This document shows, one piece after another, positions 1-13,789 of a DNA stretch of 64,000 nt (within the stretch, counting starts at the first letter, position 1; every line of letters starts with the position of its first letter). Where the stretch lies: NCBI RefSeq assembly GCF_000155975.1, contig NZ_GG730299.1, positions 1,766,782-1,830,781 on the forward strand. Direction: 5' to 3'. The notes below the pieces were generated by a model. That model ran no database searches and was not told where the DNA came from. It worked only from the letters and a program-made list of their open reading frames with translations. This DNA comes from Citrobacter youngae ATCC 29220. Its GTDB lineage: Bacteria > Pseudomonadota > Gammaproteobacteria > Enterobacterales > Enterobacteriaceae. A program made the position numbers and the translations under genes.

Positions 1-367
1 TGCCACGCTGGAAGAGGCTATTGATGCGGCTCGAGAAGTGTTTCTGGCTGATAACCCAGACCTTGATCCCGACGAAGCCAGCGTTCAACAGCTAAGCGTA
101 CAAAAATACGTGCTGCAGGATGGCGACATTATGTGGCAGGCGGAATTCTTTGCTGACGAGGATGATGTAGATGGTGAATGCCTGCCAATGCTAAGCGGTG
201 AAGCGGCGCAAAGCGTTTTTGATGGCAACTATGATGAAATTGAGATCCGTCAGGAGTGGCAGGAAGAAAACACGCTGCACGAATGGGATGAAGGTGAATT
301 CCAGCTCGAGCCTCCCCTTGATACCGAAGAGGGTCAAACCGCAGCCGATGAATGGGATGAGCGATAG
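1..367 (+). CDS. msyB: MsyB, acidic protein (5' end cut by window edge)
   Basis: The reading frame is open from base 2 and ends at TAG 365-367; only about four codons are missing compared with the 124-residue E. coli protein. The visible product is strikingly acidic, with many Asp/Glu runs, and its C-terminal half is nearly identical to E. coli MsyB. MsyB is known as a multicopy suppressor of secY/secA export defects and is stationary-phase/osmotically induced; its molecular role is unclear. It meets yceK tail to tail with no spacer. Confidence 0.93.
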   Translation, partial: ATLEEAIDAAREVFLADNPDLDPDEASVQQLSVQKYVLQDGDIMWQAEFFADEDDVDGECLPMLSGEAAQSVFDGNYDEIEIRQEWQEENTLHEWDEGEFQLEPPLDTEEGQTAADEWDER

Positions 368-595
368 TTATTCGTAAGGCCCATGGTGAATGTCGAGCGG
401 GAGCAGCAGCGTATCAAACACCAGCGAAAATGGCAGGTCGAAGATGGTGACGTAGCGCCACGCGGAATCCCGGACGTCCCATTGCACGCCAGGATAGTAT
501 TGATTTCCGTGCCCTTGCCCTGGAATGGTTCGGCTAATAATGCTGCCGCATCCGCTCAGGAAGCACACCATGATCCCCACTGCTAATATTCGCAC
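368..595 (-). CDS. yceK: YceK, small outer-membrane lipoprotein
   Basis: This 75-residue protein has an N-terminal hydrophobic stretch ending in the lipobox LSGC, then a conserved body (GSIISRTIPGQGHGNQYYPG) close to E. coli YceK (DUF1375). I chose the GTG at 595 because a GAGG lies 6 bases upstream and the length then equals the E. coli protein; a GTG at 607 in the same frame would add four residues. Function unknown; predicted lipoprotein. Confidence 0.9.
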   Translation of the reverse strand: MRILAVGIMVCFLSGCGSIISRTIPGQGHGNQYYPGVQWDVRDSAWRYVTIFDLPFSLVFDTLLLPLDIHHGPYE

Positions 596-623
596 CTGAT
601 ACCTCACAGCTCTTTTATTCAGT

Positions 624-654
624 ATAAAAAAATACCGGCGCCAGGCCGGTATTT
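624..654 (-). terminator. Rho-independent terminator after mdoH
   Basis: Read on the minus strand, a GC-rich stem (AAATACCGG ... CCGGTATTT) is followed directly by a run of seven T, 16 bases past the mdoH stop. It would end the mdoGH transcript before yceK. Confidence 0.8.
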
Positions 655-669
655 CACGTTACATAACGC

Positions 670-4849
<4,180 letters not shown>

Positions 4850-4996
4850 TCATGCTTTAAGCAGCTTCATCTGCTGTTTTCACTTTGCGTGCTTATCCTG
4901 GAGACAGGTTGTTGGACTTCGTGTAGGGTTGCCCTCGAATGTAACCATAATTCGTCTTATGGATAAGACGAAAAGTCTGAGAATACGTAACTGTCT

Positions 4997-6157
4997 ATGA
5001 GCTCTGTATCACCACCACGTGAATATTTTCTTGACTCCATCCGTGCCTGGCTAATGTTGTTAGGGATCCCGTTTCATATTTCATTGATCTACTCCACCCA
5101 TACCTGGCACGTGAACAGCGCAGAGCCGTCGTGGTGGTTGACCCTGTTTAACGATTTTATCCATGCATTTCGCATGCAGGTCTTCTTTGTCATTTCAGGT
5201 TATTTTTCATACATGTTGTTTTTGCGCTATCCGCTAAAACGGTGGTGGAAGGTGCGTGTAGAACGCGTGGGGATCCCCATGCTGACGGCGATTCCATTGC
5301 TAACGCTGCCGCAATTTATCATGCTGCAATTTGTGAAGGGAAAAGCAGACAGCTGGCATACTCTCAGCGGGTACGATAAGTACAACACGCTGGCGTGGGA
5401 ACTTATTTCCCATCTGTGGTTCTTACTGGTTCTGGTGATTTTAACCACCCTGAGCATATGGGTATTTACCCGGATGAAAAACCGGTTAACGCGTCGCGAA
5501 AGCACCAGCGCCGCCCCGGTGTCAATGACCAGATTAACGCTGATTTTTATTCTATTGGGTGTCGGTTATGCCGCCGTCAGAAGGACGATTTTCATCCTCT
5601 ACCCTTCGATTCTCAGCGATGGCATGTTTAATTTTATCGTTATGCAAACGCTGTTCTATCTGCCTTTCTTTCTGCTCGGCGCGCTGGCGTTTATCAACCC
5701 CGATCTGAAAGCGCTGTTTACCCGCTCATCGCGCGGCTGCACGATAGGCGCAGCATTGGCGTTTGTCGCATACCTGGTCAATCAACGTTATGGCAACGGC
5801 GACGCCTGGATGTATGAGACCGAATATGTCATCACCATGGTCATGGGACTGTGGATGGTGAACGTCGTCTTTTCGCTTGGCCACCGTTTATTGAATTTCC
5901 AGTCGGCCCGCGTGACCTATTTTGTCAACGCGTCACTGTTTATCTATTTAGTGCACCACCCGCTGACGCTGTTTTTTGGCGCGTATATCACGCCGCATAT
6001 CTCATCGAATCTGCTGGGCTTTTTCTGCGGCCTGCTGTTTGTGGTCGGAATTGCGGTAATATTGTACGAAATCCATTTGCGCATACCGGTGCTGAAGTTT
6101 CTCTTCTCGGGTAAACCGCCCGTTAAGCAGGATAAAAATAAGGCTGTGGCCGGTTAA
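4997..6157 (+). CDS. mdoC: MdoC/OpgC succinyltransferase for periplasmic glucans
   Basis: Polytopic inner-membrane acyltransferase (acyltransferase family 3) that transfers succinyl groups to nascent periplasmic glucans, giving them negative charge. The 386-residue protein has about ten hydrophobic segments, an N-terminal His in PFHISLIYS and the motif [10 protein letters not shown], as in E. coli MdoC (385). It is divergent from mdoG across about 250 bases that must hold both promoters. Confidence 0.95.
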   Translation: MSSVSPPREYFLDSIRAWLMLLGIPFHISLIYSTHTWHVNSAEPSWWLTLFNDFIHAFRMQVFFVISGYFSYMLFLRYPLKRWWKVRVERVGIPMLTAIPLLTLPQFIMLQFVKGKADSWHTLSGYDKYNTLAWELISHLWFLLVLVILTTLSIWVFTRMKNRLTRRESTSAAPVSMTRLTLIFILLGVGYAAVRRTIFILYPSILSDGMFNFIVMQTLFYLPFFLLGALAFINPDLKALFTRSSRGCTIGAALAFVAYLVNQRYGNGDAWMYETEYVITMVMGLWMVNVVFSLGHRLLNFQSARVTYFVNASLFIYLVHHPLTLFFGAYITPHISSNLLGFFCGLLFVVGIAVILYEIHLRIPVLKFLFSGKPPVKQDKNKAVAG

Positions 6158-6177
6158 TTTTTCTCTCATTGCGTGGT

Positions 6178-7599
6178 TCAGAGCAGCCACTCAATGGGTA
6201 ACACAGAGGCAAGCTTCACCAGAACCCGCTTCCAGAATCCTGTGGCGGGTTCTTTTTTCAGTACCTGTTCGCCGCCAGAAAGTCGATCAACCCAATTAAT
6301 TCTGCCCCAGCGGTCGAGGCGTAGCTGCCAGGCCATGTCACGCTGACTCTGCATAAAACGTTTATGGATCAATTCAGCCAGCACTTCACTCTCAATCACA
6401 AACCCCATTTCCGTATTCAGCAGCGTTGAGCGGGGATCAAAATTAAGCGAGCCGATAAATACTTTTCGACCGTCAATGCTGAAGGTTTTCGCATGCAGAC
6501 TGGAGCCTGAATTACCGGTTAATCCACGATCGTGCACCACCGAAACGCGCTCGCGGGTAGGTTTGAGCTCGTATAGCTCTACGCCGTAGCGCAGCAGTTT
6601 TTTGCGCCATCGCGCATAGCCCGCATGGACGATAGCCACATCATTTGCCGCCAGAGAATTGGTTAAAATAGCAATCTTGACGCCTTTTCTTACCAATCTC
6701 AGCAGCTGCGCTACACCCGCGCGGGTCGGCACAAAGTAGGCGGAAATAATGTCAATTCGTTCACCAGGCGACCCCATCACATCAAACAAACGCTGCGGTA
6801 ATAACGAATGGCGCGGCGCTTTCCCCTCACCTTTCACAGGATCATCACTCAGCAAACGCGTTTTCGCCCAAATCAGCGGCAGCGACTGTCGATCCAGACT
6901 GGTCATAAACTGGCTGGTTTCCAGCTTATGCAGGTAGCGACGAGTAATATCATCGTTATACCAGGATTCAGGCAGCTCGATACGCTGCGAAGAATTTGAC
7001 TCAGCCATCTCAAGTACGTTTTGCAACGTTGAAACAGAGCGGCAATGCCAGTAACGCTCAAAATCATCTGCAACATCTTTGACAACGGGGCCAATCGCCA
7101 TAACGTCCAGATCGGAAAACAGCGGTTGCTCACCCGCGCCAAAATAGGCATCACCAATATTACGCCCGCCGACGAGAGTCACTACGCCGTCAGCGGTATA
7201 ACTTTTATTGTGCATACGCCGGTTAAGCCGGGCAAAATCGGTCAAATAGCCCAGGGCGCGCAGGATGCGAAAGGAAAAAGGATTAAACAGGCGAACTTCA
7301 ATATTCGGATGGGTATCGAGCAGCCGCAGCGTGTCATCCAGACCCGGCGTGTTGTTGTCATCCAACAGTAAGCGGACCTTCACTCCACGCTTCGCCGCCG
7401 CTAACAGCACTGAAAACAGCAACAGACCGGACATGTCGTTCTCCCAGATGTAATACTGCACATCCAGCGTACGTTCAGCCATTTCCGTTAACCGATAGCG
7501 AGCCGCAAACGCATCCAGGCTGTCATCCAACGCGAGAATGCCGCATTCTCCGGGGTGTTTAGCACAAAGTGGCGTGATGGCCCGCTCAAGTCGCGTCAT
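6178..7599 (-). CDS. clsC: Cardiolipin synthase C
   Basis: Phospholipase D-superfamily enzyme that makes cardiolipin from phosphatidylglycerol and phosphatidylethanolamine. Two HKD motifs are visible: HNKSYTADG with GGRNIGD, and HAKTFSIDG with GSLNFDPRS. The ATG at 7599 gives 473 residues, matching E. coli ClsC exactly and starting just past the ymdB stop; an upstream in-frame ATG at 7617 would overlap ymdB. In E. coli co-expression of ymdB increases ClsC activity, consistent with the tight spacing. Confidence 0.94.
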   Translation of the reverse strand: MTRLERAITPLCAKHPGECGILALDDSLDAFAARYRLTEMAERTLDVQYYIWENDMSGLLLFSVLLAAAKRGVKVRLLLDDNNTPGLDDTLRLLDTHPNIEVRLFNPFSFRILRALGYLTDFARLNRRMHNKSYTADGVVTLVGGRNIGDAYFGAGEQPLFSDLDVMAIGPVVKDVADDFERYWHCRSVSTLQNVLEMAESNSSQRIELPESWYNDDITRRYLHKLETSQFMTSLDRQSLPLIWAKTRLLSDDPVKGEGKAPRHSLLPQRLFDVMGSPGERIDIISAYFVPTRAGVAQLLRLVRKGVKIAILTNSLAANDVAIVHAGYARWRKKLLRYGVELYELKPTRERVSVVHDRGLTGNSGSSLHAKTFSIDGRKVFIGSLNFDPRSTLLNTEMGFVIESEVLAELIHKRFMQSQRDMAWQLRLDRWGRINWVDRLSGGEQVLKKEPATGFWKRVLVKLASVLPIEWLL

Positions 7600-7600
7600 A

Positions 7601-8143
7601 TCAGTCCGTGTTGTCATCACCTTGCCGGGTAAGTAGTCTCTTGTAGAGCTGGGCGTTTTCTTCATCAAAGCAAACAAAGTATATTTGATCTGGAAGCGCT
7701 CGACGGGTAATAAATCTCAATACCGTATTCACCGCTATTTCTGCCGCAGCCGCGCGCGGATAGCCGTAGGCCCCGGTGCTGATAGCCGGAAAAGCAATGG
7801 ATTGATAGCCATTAGCTAATGCCAGTTGCAACGTATTTAAATAGGCCTCTTCGAGACGTTCAGCCTCATGGTGCCCACCCCCTTGCCAGACAGGACCTAC
7901 GGTATGAATGACCGCTTTGGCAGGAAGCGCCCCCGCCAGGGTGATAACGGCGTGCCCGGGCGGGCATTCTCCCTGTTGCTGGATAACCTGTTTGCACGCC
8001 GCCAATAACGCCGGTCCGGCGGCGCGATGGATGGCGCCATCAACACCACCGCCTCCCAGTAGCGATGGATTCGCCGCGTTAACAATCACATCAACAGCGA
8101 TTGTCGTAATATCGCCATGTACCACATGCACGCGTGATTGCAT
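7601..8143 (-). CDS. ymdB: YmdB macrodomain protein (O-acetyl-ADP-ribose deacetylase)
   Basis: A compact macrodomain protein of 180 residues with the ligand-binding motifs [19 protein letters not shown] and [13 protein letters not shown]. The family hydrolyses O-acetyl-ADP-ribose; in E. coli YmdB also modulates RNase III activity. The start at 8143 follows AGGGGGAG by 5 bases and aligns with the E. coli start; upstream in-frame ATG 8164 has no support. One base separates its stop from clsC. Confidence 0.94.
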   Translation of the reverse strand: MQSRVHVVHGDITTIAVDVIVNAANPSLLGGGGVDGAIHRAAGPALLAACKQVIQQQGECPPGHAVITLAGALPAKAVIHTVGPVWQGGGHHEAERLEEAYLNTLQLALANGYQSIAFPAISTGAYGYPRAAAAEIAVNTVLRFITRRALPDQIYFVCFDEENAQLYKRLLTRQGDDNTD

Positions 8144-8243
8144 AAACTCCCCCTGACAAAACACGATTCGTTAAGTGTACAGCAGGGTTTTCCTTGAAAT
8201 CTCACTTTTTAACCCTAAACGTGCATGCCTAAGCCAGAATGAT

Positions 8244-8564
8244 TCATTTATATTCAATGTTAAGAATCGCCATATTTTTCTGTTCATTGAGATAATGCAT
8301 TTTCACAATGGCTATTTGCTGCACGTCCTGAGGCGCAGTAGTAACTTGTTGATGATTGTAGAGACTATTATGGGTGGAGCCATTACGCATACAAGACAAT
8401 TCGATCTGTTGTTGTCGGGCGCTAACATCGCAAGGCGCTTCAACTATTGCGCCGCGAAAATGAATAACGCCGCCGGGCGTGATTTGCTGCGCCATTACGG
8501 GAAGAGTAAAAAGAGATAACGTACATAAACTGGCGCTAAAAATACGGTTAACTACTGTACACAT
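8244..8564 (-). CDS. ymdA: YmdA-like secreted, fimbrin-like small protein
   Basis: A 106-residue protein with a signal peptide ending near PVMAQQ. The mature part begins GGVIHFRGAIVEAPCDVS and holds a second Cys at IELSC, the pattern of the N-terminal half of type-1-type pilins (one disulphide). It occupies the ymdA position between ymdB and csgC. GAGG lies 7 bases before the ATG. Function unknown; the family resemblance is by eye, and assignment to ymdA rests on synteny. Confidence 0.7.
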   Translation of the reverse strand: MCTVVNRIFSASLCTLSLFTLPVMAQQITPGGVIHFRGAIVEAPCDVSARQQQIELSCMRNGSTHNSLYNHQQVTTAPQDVQQIAIVKMHYLNEQKNMAILNIEYK

Positions 8565-8715
8565 AAGGGTTCCTCAATGATTAGTCATCCTTGAGGGATC
8601 GAAATGATCCTTCACCGCTGCGAGTTACGATCAAATAACACCGTTCACACGTTTCTATATTCATAGAACAGCACCGCACTCCCAGCCACACCCTTCATGC
8701 AAATACAGCAAAAAT

Positions 8716-9048
8716 TTATGGGCTATGGGTTGAGTCAGGCCATTGTTGCGACAGATGCAGTGACTGCCCATCCGAAACGGTAACGATAATTTTGACCGAA
8801 TCTTCAGCAGAAATATTAAAGCTCAGTTTGGTTAATTCTATCGGCCGATTAGCAGGGACCGAGAGGCTTGTTTTCTGCTGTGACTGACTTTGTCCGCCCT
8901 TCCCTTGACGCACAGCCAGGACCTGTATCTCACATACGCATGGTTGAGTTAACGTCACCTGAGGAATAACGGTGTACATATCACCTTGCTGAGTCGTATT
9001 GAATGTTATTTGATTTGCCAGCGCGGCAATGAGTAATAGTGTATGCAT
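8716..9048 (-). CDS. csgC: CsgC curli assembly inhibitor/chaperone
   Basis: Periplasmic curli protein that blocks premature CsgA amyloid formation. The protein (110 residues, as in E. coli) has a short signal-like N-terminus, the body ITFNTTQQGD conserved with E. coli, and the CxC pair (QPCVCEIQ). The second of two tandem ATGs was chosen for GGGAGA spacing and length. Third gene of csgBAC, separated from csgA by a terminator hairpin, so it is probably expressed by read-through. Confidence 0.93.
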   Translation of the reverse strand: MHTLLLIAALANQITFNTTQQGDMYTVIPQVTLTQPCVCEIQVLAVRQGKGGQSQSQQKTSLSVPANRPIELTKLSFNISAEDSVKIIVTVSDGQSLHLSQQWPDSTHSP

Positions 9049-9059
9049 CATATTCTCCC

Positions 9060-9087
9060 GAAAAAAAAACAGGGCTCGCGCCCTGTT
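9060..9087 (-). terminator. Terminator between csgA and csgC
   Basis: Minus-strand stem AACAGGGC / GCCCTGTT with a 4-base loop, followed by a run of T (9060-9067). It lies 23 bases after the csgA stop and would make csgA mRNA far more abundant than csgC. Confidence 0.85.
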
Positions 9088-9109
9088 TATTATCAGTCAG
9101 AAAACTGAA

Positions 9110-9559
9110 TTAGTGTTGGTTAGCTGTTGCATTGTTGCCAAAGCCAACCTGCTGAATCAGCACATTGGAATCAGAAGCAGTCTGATTAACCAGCGCACCG
9201 TTGCGGCCACCGAACTGGGTCACGCTAATATCAGCATTTTTCGCATTCCACTGATCGATAGTGGCATTGTTCTGGAAGCCAGTCTGTTTCAGACTAATGG
9301 TGCTGTCATCAGCGCCCTGGCCGACTACAGCCCCGTTACCACGCCCATGTTGGGTGATAGTGACATCTGATTTACGCGCATCGCTTTGCAGAGCATTCGC
9401 AGCGTTGTTTGAACCATATTGGTAGATACTCAGCGAAGAGTCTGGGCCATAGTTACTACCGCCGCCATGATGATTACCGCCCCATTGCGGAACAACACCA
9501 GCCAGAGCACTGCCAGAAACTACGATTGCTGCGAATGCTGCCACTTTTAAAAGTTTCAT
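9110..9559 (-). CDS. csgA: CsgA major curlin
   Basis: Major subunit of curli amyloid. Signal peptide MKLLKVAAFAAIVVSGSALA, an N-terminal Gly/His-rich CsgG-targeting segment, then five imperfect repeats of the form SxxxxxQxGxxNxAxxxQ (roughly residues 42-149). At 149 residues it is two shorter than the E. coli protein, with the shortening in the Gly-rich segment. Repeat residues differ from both E. coli and Salmonella CsgA. Transcribed after csgB under CsgD control. Confidence 0.96.
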   Translation of the reverse strand: MKLLKVAAFAAIVVSGSALAGVVPQWGGNHHGGGSNYGPDSSLSIYQYGSNNAANALQSDARKSDVTITQHGRGNGAVVGQGADDSTISLKQTGFQNNATIDQWNAKNADISVTQFGGRNGALVNQTASDSNVLIQQVGFGNNATANQH

Positions 9560-9599
9560 GGTAAACCCCCATCGGATTGATTTAAACGTCGATAATGGA

Positions 9600-10055
9600 T
9601 TAGCGTTGAGTTACGCGAATTGCCATTTGCGACTGTCTCTGCACCACAACTGCTGTTTTTTGTGTACCATACTGGGTAATATTCGCTTTATTACCAGAGC
9701 CTTTCTGGATAATTACAGCGGTATTACCATAAGAACCTTGTTTAATACTCGCATCATTGGAGCTACCCACTTGATCAATATATGCAAAGTTATATGATCC
9801 CGTCTGGTCTGTTTTCGCTCGGTTACCAGAACCTTCTTGTGAAATGACCGACAGTAGCTTCGAGCCCCCTTGACGAGTATTTGCACTGTTCGCAGTGCCA
9901 ACCTGACCAATAATGGCTGCCTGATTAAATGAAGACTTACTTAATTCATTTACCGCAAAGTTATATTCTGAATTAGCTAAATCATAACTTGTTGCGGATG
10001 CAATCCCAGGCACACCCAGTATTGTAAACATCATAAATAACAATTTGTTTTTCAT
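9600..10055 (-). CDS. csgB: CsgB curli nucleator
   Basis: Minor curlin that nucleates CsgA polymerisation on the cell surface. The 151-residue protein has a signal peptide (MKNKLLFMM...) and five curlin repeats, the last being the unusual Arg-rich VVVQRQSQMAIRVTQR needed for surface anchoring in E. coli. The ATG at 10055 matches the E. coli length; an in-frame ATG at 10082 lies upstream. First gene of csgBAC, divergent from csgD. Confidence 0.96.
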   Translation of the reverse strand: MKNKLLFMMFTILGVPGIASATSYDLANSEYNFAVNELSKSSFNQAAIIGQVGTANSANTRQGGSKLLSVISQEGSGNRAKTDQTGSYNFAYIDQVGSSNDASIKQGSYGNTAVIIQKGSGNKANITQYGTQKTAVVVQRQSQMAIRVTQR

Positions 10056-10082
10056 GTTGTCACCCTGGACCTGGTCGTACAT

Positions 10083-10815
10083 AAAGTTAAATTAGTTACC
10101 ACTCAAATTATTGTTAACGTGACTTACATTTGTTAACGTCGCGTTACGATGAAGAGTATGTCCGTTGAAACATTTTAAATAACTCACCCGCCAGTGGTAT
10201 TTTTATATTTTGATTCACACCAAAGTATTAATTAACTGCAAACAACACGGTTGCAGTACTGAATTCTATTTCTTTCTTCACTCTGAAAATGAATTTCTAT
10301 GCAATAACAGAAAAAGTGCATTTTCCTCGTTTTCCGGGCTTCGCAGCATGGCCCTGCGATAGCCATCGGTACAAGTCGTGACAAGCGTCATTTTTTTCTA
10401 TCTAAAATTGTCCAACTTAAAGAGAGACAAGAAAATCTGAATTCATCGGAAACCAAAACCCCTTAAACTCTAAATTTATTCCTTTAATATCAACTTGATA
10501 TTATAATTTGTATGATTTTTCAAATCTATGCAATAACGCTAAAATGTACAACTTTTCTATCAAATCTAAACTCCTTTAAAACCTTAAAATCACATTTCAA
10601 TATATAAATTTACATTATGTAACATGTTTAACACTTGCTTTAAGATTTGTAATAGCTAGATTGAAAACAGTTGAAGTCCATTTGTTTTAATATTTTCACC
10701 CCGTTGGGTTGATATTTTATTTCTACACAGCAGTGCAACATCTGTCAGTACTTCTGGTGCCTCTATTTTAGTAGCGGCAGCTGTCAGGTGTGCGACTAAA
10801 AAGTGGAGTTTCATC
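10083..10815. promoter_or_regulatory. csgBAC-csgDEFG divergent regulatory region
   Basis: Over 700 bases of AT-rich, non-coding DNA between divergent csgB and csgD. The length, long A/T runs and position match the E. coli curli control region, where OmpR, IHF, H-NS, CpxR, MlrA and RpoS act; only the CsgD box (listed separately) was recognised directly. No ORF on either strand resembles a protein. Confidence 0.85.
10180..10190 (-). promoter_or_regulatory. CsgD binding box upstream of csgB
   Basis: The minus strand reads CGGGTGAGTTA, an exact match to the CsgD consensus described for the E. coli csgB promoter. It sits about 125 bases before the csgB start codon, oriented with csgBAC. Confidence 0.8.
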
Positions 10816-11466
10816 ATGTTTAATGAAGTCCATAGTATTCATGGTCATACATTATTGTTGATCACCAAACCTTCTCTGCAGGCAACTGCGTTATTACAAC
10901 ATTTAAAGCAATCACTGGCGTTAACCGGAAAACTACATAATATTCAACGTTCTCTGGATGATATTTCCTCCGGCTGTATTATTTTAATGGATATGATGGA
11001 GGCAGATAAAAAACTGATCCATTACTGGCAAGACAATTTGAGCAGAAAAAACAACAATATAAAGACTTTATTGTTGAATACTCCAGATGATTATCCCTAT
11101 CGTGATATTGAAAACTGGCCGCATATCAATGGTGTGTTTTACGCAACCGAAGATGAACAACGTGTAGTCAGCGGCTTGCAAGGTGTGCTGCGCGGTGAAT
11201 GCTACTTTTCGCAAAAGCTCGCCAGCTACCTGATTACGCATTCCGGGAATTACCGTTATAACAGCACGGAGTCGGCAATACTGACCCACCGTGAAAAAGA
11301 GATCCTTAATAAACTGCGTATCGGCGCCTCAAATATTGAAATCGCGCGTTCACTGTTTATCAGTGAAAATACGGTGAAAACGCATCTTTATAATCTTTTC
11401 AAAAAGATAGCTGTCAAAAATCGTACGCAGGCGGTCTCATGGGCCAATGATAACCTCAGGCGATAA
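10816..11466 (+). CDS. csgD: CsgD biofilm master regulator (LuxR/FixJ family)
   Basis: Transcription activator of csgBAC and of cellulose/biofilm genes. The 216-residue protein (same length as E. coli) has an atypical receiver-like N-terminal domain (about 1-145) and a C-terminal LuxR-type helix-turn-helix (about 150-210) with [12 protein letters not shown] and [20 protein letters not shown] lies 7 bases before the ATG. First gene of csgDEFG. Its leader is long and AT-rich, as expected for a transcript under heavy small-RNA control in relatives. Confidence 0.96.
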   Translation: MFNEVHSIHGHTLLLITKPSLQATALLQHLKQSLALTGKLHNIQRSLDDISSGCIILMDMMEADKKLIHYWQDNLSRKNNNIKTLLLNTPDDYPYRDIENWPHINGVFYATEDEQRVVSGLQGVLRGECYFSQKLASYLITHSGNYRYNSTESAILTHREKEILNKLRIGASNIEIARSLFISENTVKTHLYNLFKKIAVKNRTQAVSWANDNLRR

Positions 11467-11470
11467 AGCC

Positions 11471-11863
11471 ATGAAACGCTATTTAACCTGGATTGTGGCA
11501 GCAAATTTGTTGCTTGCTGCCGGGAATCTACACGCGGCTGTCGAAGTGGAGGTTCCCGGATTGTTGACTGACCACACAGTCTCTTCCATTGGCCACGATT
11601 TCTACCGTGAGTTTAGTGACAAGTGGGAAAGTGAGTACACAGGCAATTTAACCATTAATGAAAGGCCCAGTGCACGTTGGGGAAGTTGGATTACTATAAC
11701 GGTCAATCAGGACGTTATCTTCCAGACCTTTTTATTCCCGACGAAAAGAGACTTCGACAAAATAGTGGTCTTCGCATTGGCAGAAACTGAGGAAGCATTA
11801 AATCGCCGGCAAATAGATCAAACACTATTAAGCACAAGCGATTTAGCGCGCGATGAATTCTAA
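11471..11863 (+). CDS. csgE: CsgE curli secretion specificity factor
   Basis: Periplasmic cap of the CsgG pore that directs CsgA to secretion. The 130-residue protein has a cleaved signal peptide (to HAA) and a mature part with [17 protein letters not shown] and [17 protein letters not shown] almost identical to E. coli CsgE. The ATG at 11471, 4 bases past the csgD stop, gives the standard N-terminus [12 protein letters not shown]; the frame is also open upstream into csgD. Confidence 0.95.
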   Translation: MKRYLTWIVAANLLLAAGNLHAAVEVEVPGLLTDHTVSSIGHDFYREFSDKWESEYTGNLTINERPSARWGSWITITVNQDVIFQTFLFPTKRDFDKIVVFALAETEEALNRRQIDQTLLSTSDLARDEF

Positions 11864-11888
11864 AACATGATTTTGTCCGGAGGCTTTC

Positions 11889-12302
11889 ATGCGTGTCAAA
11901 CATGCAGTGGTTTTGCTCATGCTAATTTCACCATTAAGTTGGGCCGGAAACATGACGTTCCAGTTCCGCAATCCTAACTTTGGTGGCAACCCAAACAACG
12001 GCTCTTTTTTACTGAACAGCGCTCAGGCGCAAAACTCATATAAAGATCCGAGCGCTGGCGACTACGGGATCGAAACCCCATCAGCGCTGGATAATTTTAC
12101 CCAGGCGATCCAGTCGCAAATACTTGGCGGCTTACTCACCAATATCAATACAGGTAAGCCAGGGAGAATGGTAACCAGTGATTTTATCGTTGATATAGCC
12201 AACCGGGATGGGCAACTGCAATTGAATGTCACGGACAGGAAAACGGGAAGAACGTCGACTATTGAAGTGTCGGGTTTACAAAACCAGTCAACCGATTTCT
12301 AA
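11889..12302 (+). CDS. csgF: CsgF curli assembly factor
   Basis: Secreted accessory protein that binds the CsgG pore and helps CsgB anchor to the surface. Signal peptide to SWAG, then the conserved mature start [18 protein letters not shown] that inserts into the CsgG constriction, and a C-terminal beta domain. 137 residues against 138 in E. coli. GGAGG lies 7 bases upstream of the ATG. Confidence 0.95.
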   Translation: MRVKHAVVLLMLISPLSWAGNMTFQFRNPNFGGNPNNGSFLLNSAQAQNSYKDPSAGDYGIETPSALDNFTQAIQSQILGGLLTNINTGKPGRMVTSDFIVDIANRDGQLQLNVTDRKTGRTSTIEVSGLQNQSTDF

Positions 12303-12327
12303 GTTAGAGCCACGAAAGGAAAAAATC

Positions 12328-13161
12328 ATGCAGCGCTTACTTATCATGGTGGCAGTAATTTTACTCAGCGGATGCTTAACAGCCCCGCCTAAAGAGGCCG
12401 CTAAGCCGACATTAATGCCCCGAGCCCAAAGTTATAAGGATTTGACGCATCTGCCAATGCCTACTGGTAAGATCTTTGTGTCGGTATACAACATTCAGGA
12501 TGAAACTGGCCAGTTTAAACCTTATCCGGCCAGTAACTTCTCAACCGCCGTACCGCAAAGCGCCACGGCGATGCTGGTCACCGCATTGAAGGATTCTCGT
12601 TGGTTCGTTCCATTGGAGCGTCAGGGTTTACAGAACTTGCTTAACGAGCGAAAAATTATTCGTGCGGCTCAGGAAAACGGCACCGTTGCTATTAATAACC
12701 GGATCCCTCTGCAATCTCTGACTGCTGCAAACGTCATGGTGGAAGGGTCAATTATTGGTTATGAAAGCAACGTTAAATCAGGTGGCGTCGGCGCGCGGTA
12801 TTTTGGTATTGGCGCCGATACGCAATACCAGCTCGACCAGATAGCGGTAAACCTGCGCGTGGTTAACGTCAGTACCGGTGAGATCCTCTCGTCGGTGAAT
12901 ACCAGCAAGACCATTCTGTCTTATGAAGTGCAGGCTGGGGTATTCCGCTTTATTGACTACCAGCGTCTGTTGGAAGGGGAAATTGGTTATACCTCTAACG
13001 AACCGGTCATGCTTTGTCTGATGTCAGCGATTGAAACCGGCGTTATCTTCCTGATTAATGACGGGATCGATCGTGGATTGTGGGATTTGCAGGATAAGAA
13101 ACAAGTTGATAATGAGATCCTGGTTAAATACCGCCATATGTCGGTACCTCCGGAATCCTGA
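12328..13161 (+). CDS. csgG: CsgG curli secretion pore lipoprotein
   Basis: Outer-membrane lipoprotein forming the nonameric curli export channel. The 277-residue product begins with a lipoprotein signal (lipobox LSGC, Cys16) and is almost identical to E. coli CsgG throughout, including the constriction-loop region around YNIQDETGQFKPYPASNF. The ATG at 12328 follows GAAAGGA; the frame is open further upstream, overlapping csgF, but that extension lacks the signal peptide logic. Confidence 0.96.
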   Translation: MQRLLIMVAVILLSGCLTAPPKEAAKPTLMPRAQSYKDLTHLPMPTGKIFVSVYNIQDETGQFKPYPASNFSTAVPQSATAMLVTALKDSRWFVPLERQGLQNLLNERKIIRAAQENGTVAINNRIPLQSLTAANVMVEGSIIGYESNVKSGGVGARYFGIGADTQYQLDQIAVNLRVVNVSTGEILSSVNTSKTILSYEVQAGVFRFIDYQRLLEGEIGYTSNEPVMLCLMSAIETGVIFLINDGIDRGLWDLQDKKQVDNEILVKYRHMSVPPES

Positions 13162-13177
13162 AAGAACGTTACGGCAT

Positions 13178-13207
13178 AAAAGCGTGAGGAAATCCTCACG
13201 CTTTTTT
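13178..13207. terminator. Terminator between csgG and ycdZ
   Basis: A perfect stem AAAGCGTGAGGA / TCCTCACGCTTT with a 2-base loop followed by T on the plus strand and by A-rich sequence that gives T on the minus strand. It lies between convergent csgG and ycdZ and probably serves both. Confidence 0.85.
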
Positions 13208-13688
13208 ATTTACTGGTCAGCGTCGACGATAGCCGATTTTCACGGCGAGACGCCAGCCACAATCCGCTATTTTTCATCGCATAGCCGAATACCAGGCCTA
13301 GCGCCAGAGACGGCACAACCAGTTGCCAGTTCCCCTGCCCTGCAAACGTTGCACATGCGCCAATAAACGTGCCCGGCACAAATGAAAGCAACCATTGCTT
13401 TGCCTGAATACACATCAGAAACGCGACAATCCCGGTCATGACGTAGCCAACAATGTCCATATGCGGAGCCAGCGCGCTGCCGTTAATAATCACCAGCGCC
13501 CACACCACACCGCTAAGCAGCGTACACGCCGAGATCCACAGCCCTTTCAGCCCACCCTGCGGACAGGCAAAATAGGCTGTGCAGCCCAGAAAACCAGCCC
13601 AACTGAGTAAACCAAGAGAAACGGCCACCCATCCCCAGATCCCGGAGAGAATACCCGTTGTGATTGCAATTGAGAGAAGTATGTTCAT
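13206..13688 (-). CDS. ycdZ: YcdZ inner-membrane protein (DUF1097)
   Basis: 160-residue membrane protein with about five hydrophobic segments, closely matching E. coli YcdZ from MNILLSIAITTGILSGIWGW through KNSGLWLA. The C-terminal tail after that differs and is shorter. An in-frame upstream ATG (13736) was not used because homologues begin at MNILLS. Function unknown. Confidence 0.93.
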   Translation of the reverse strand: MNILLSIAITTGILSGIWGWVAVSLGLLSWAGFLGCTAYFACPQGGLKGLWISACTLLSGVVWALVIINGSALAPHMDIVGYVMTGIVAFLMCIQAKQWLLSFVPGTFIGACATFAGQGNWQLVVPSLALGLVFGYAMKNSGLWLASRRENRLSSTLTSK

Positions 13689-13789
13689 GCCGCGTATCTT
13701 AGCAGATAAACGGCATGGGAATGAGATCGCGCACACAATTCATGCAAGGTGATAAATTGAGTTGCAGTTTAAAGTGACATAAGTCACAT

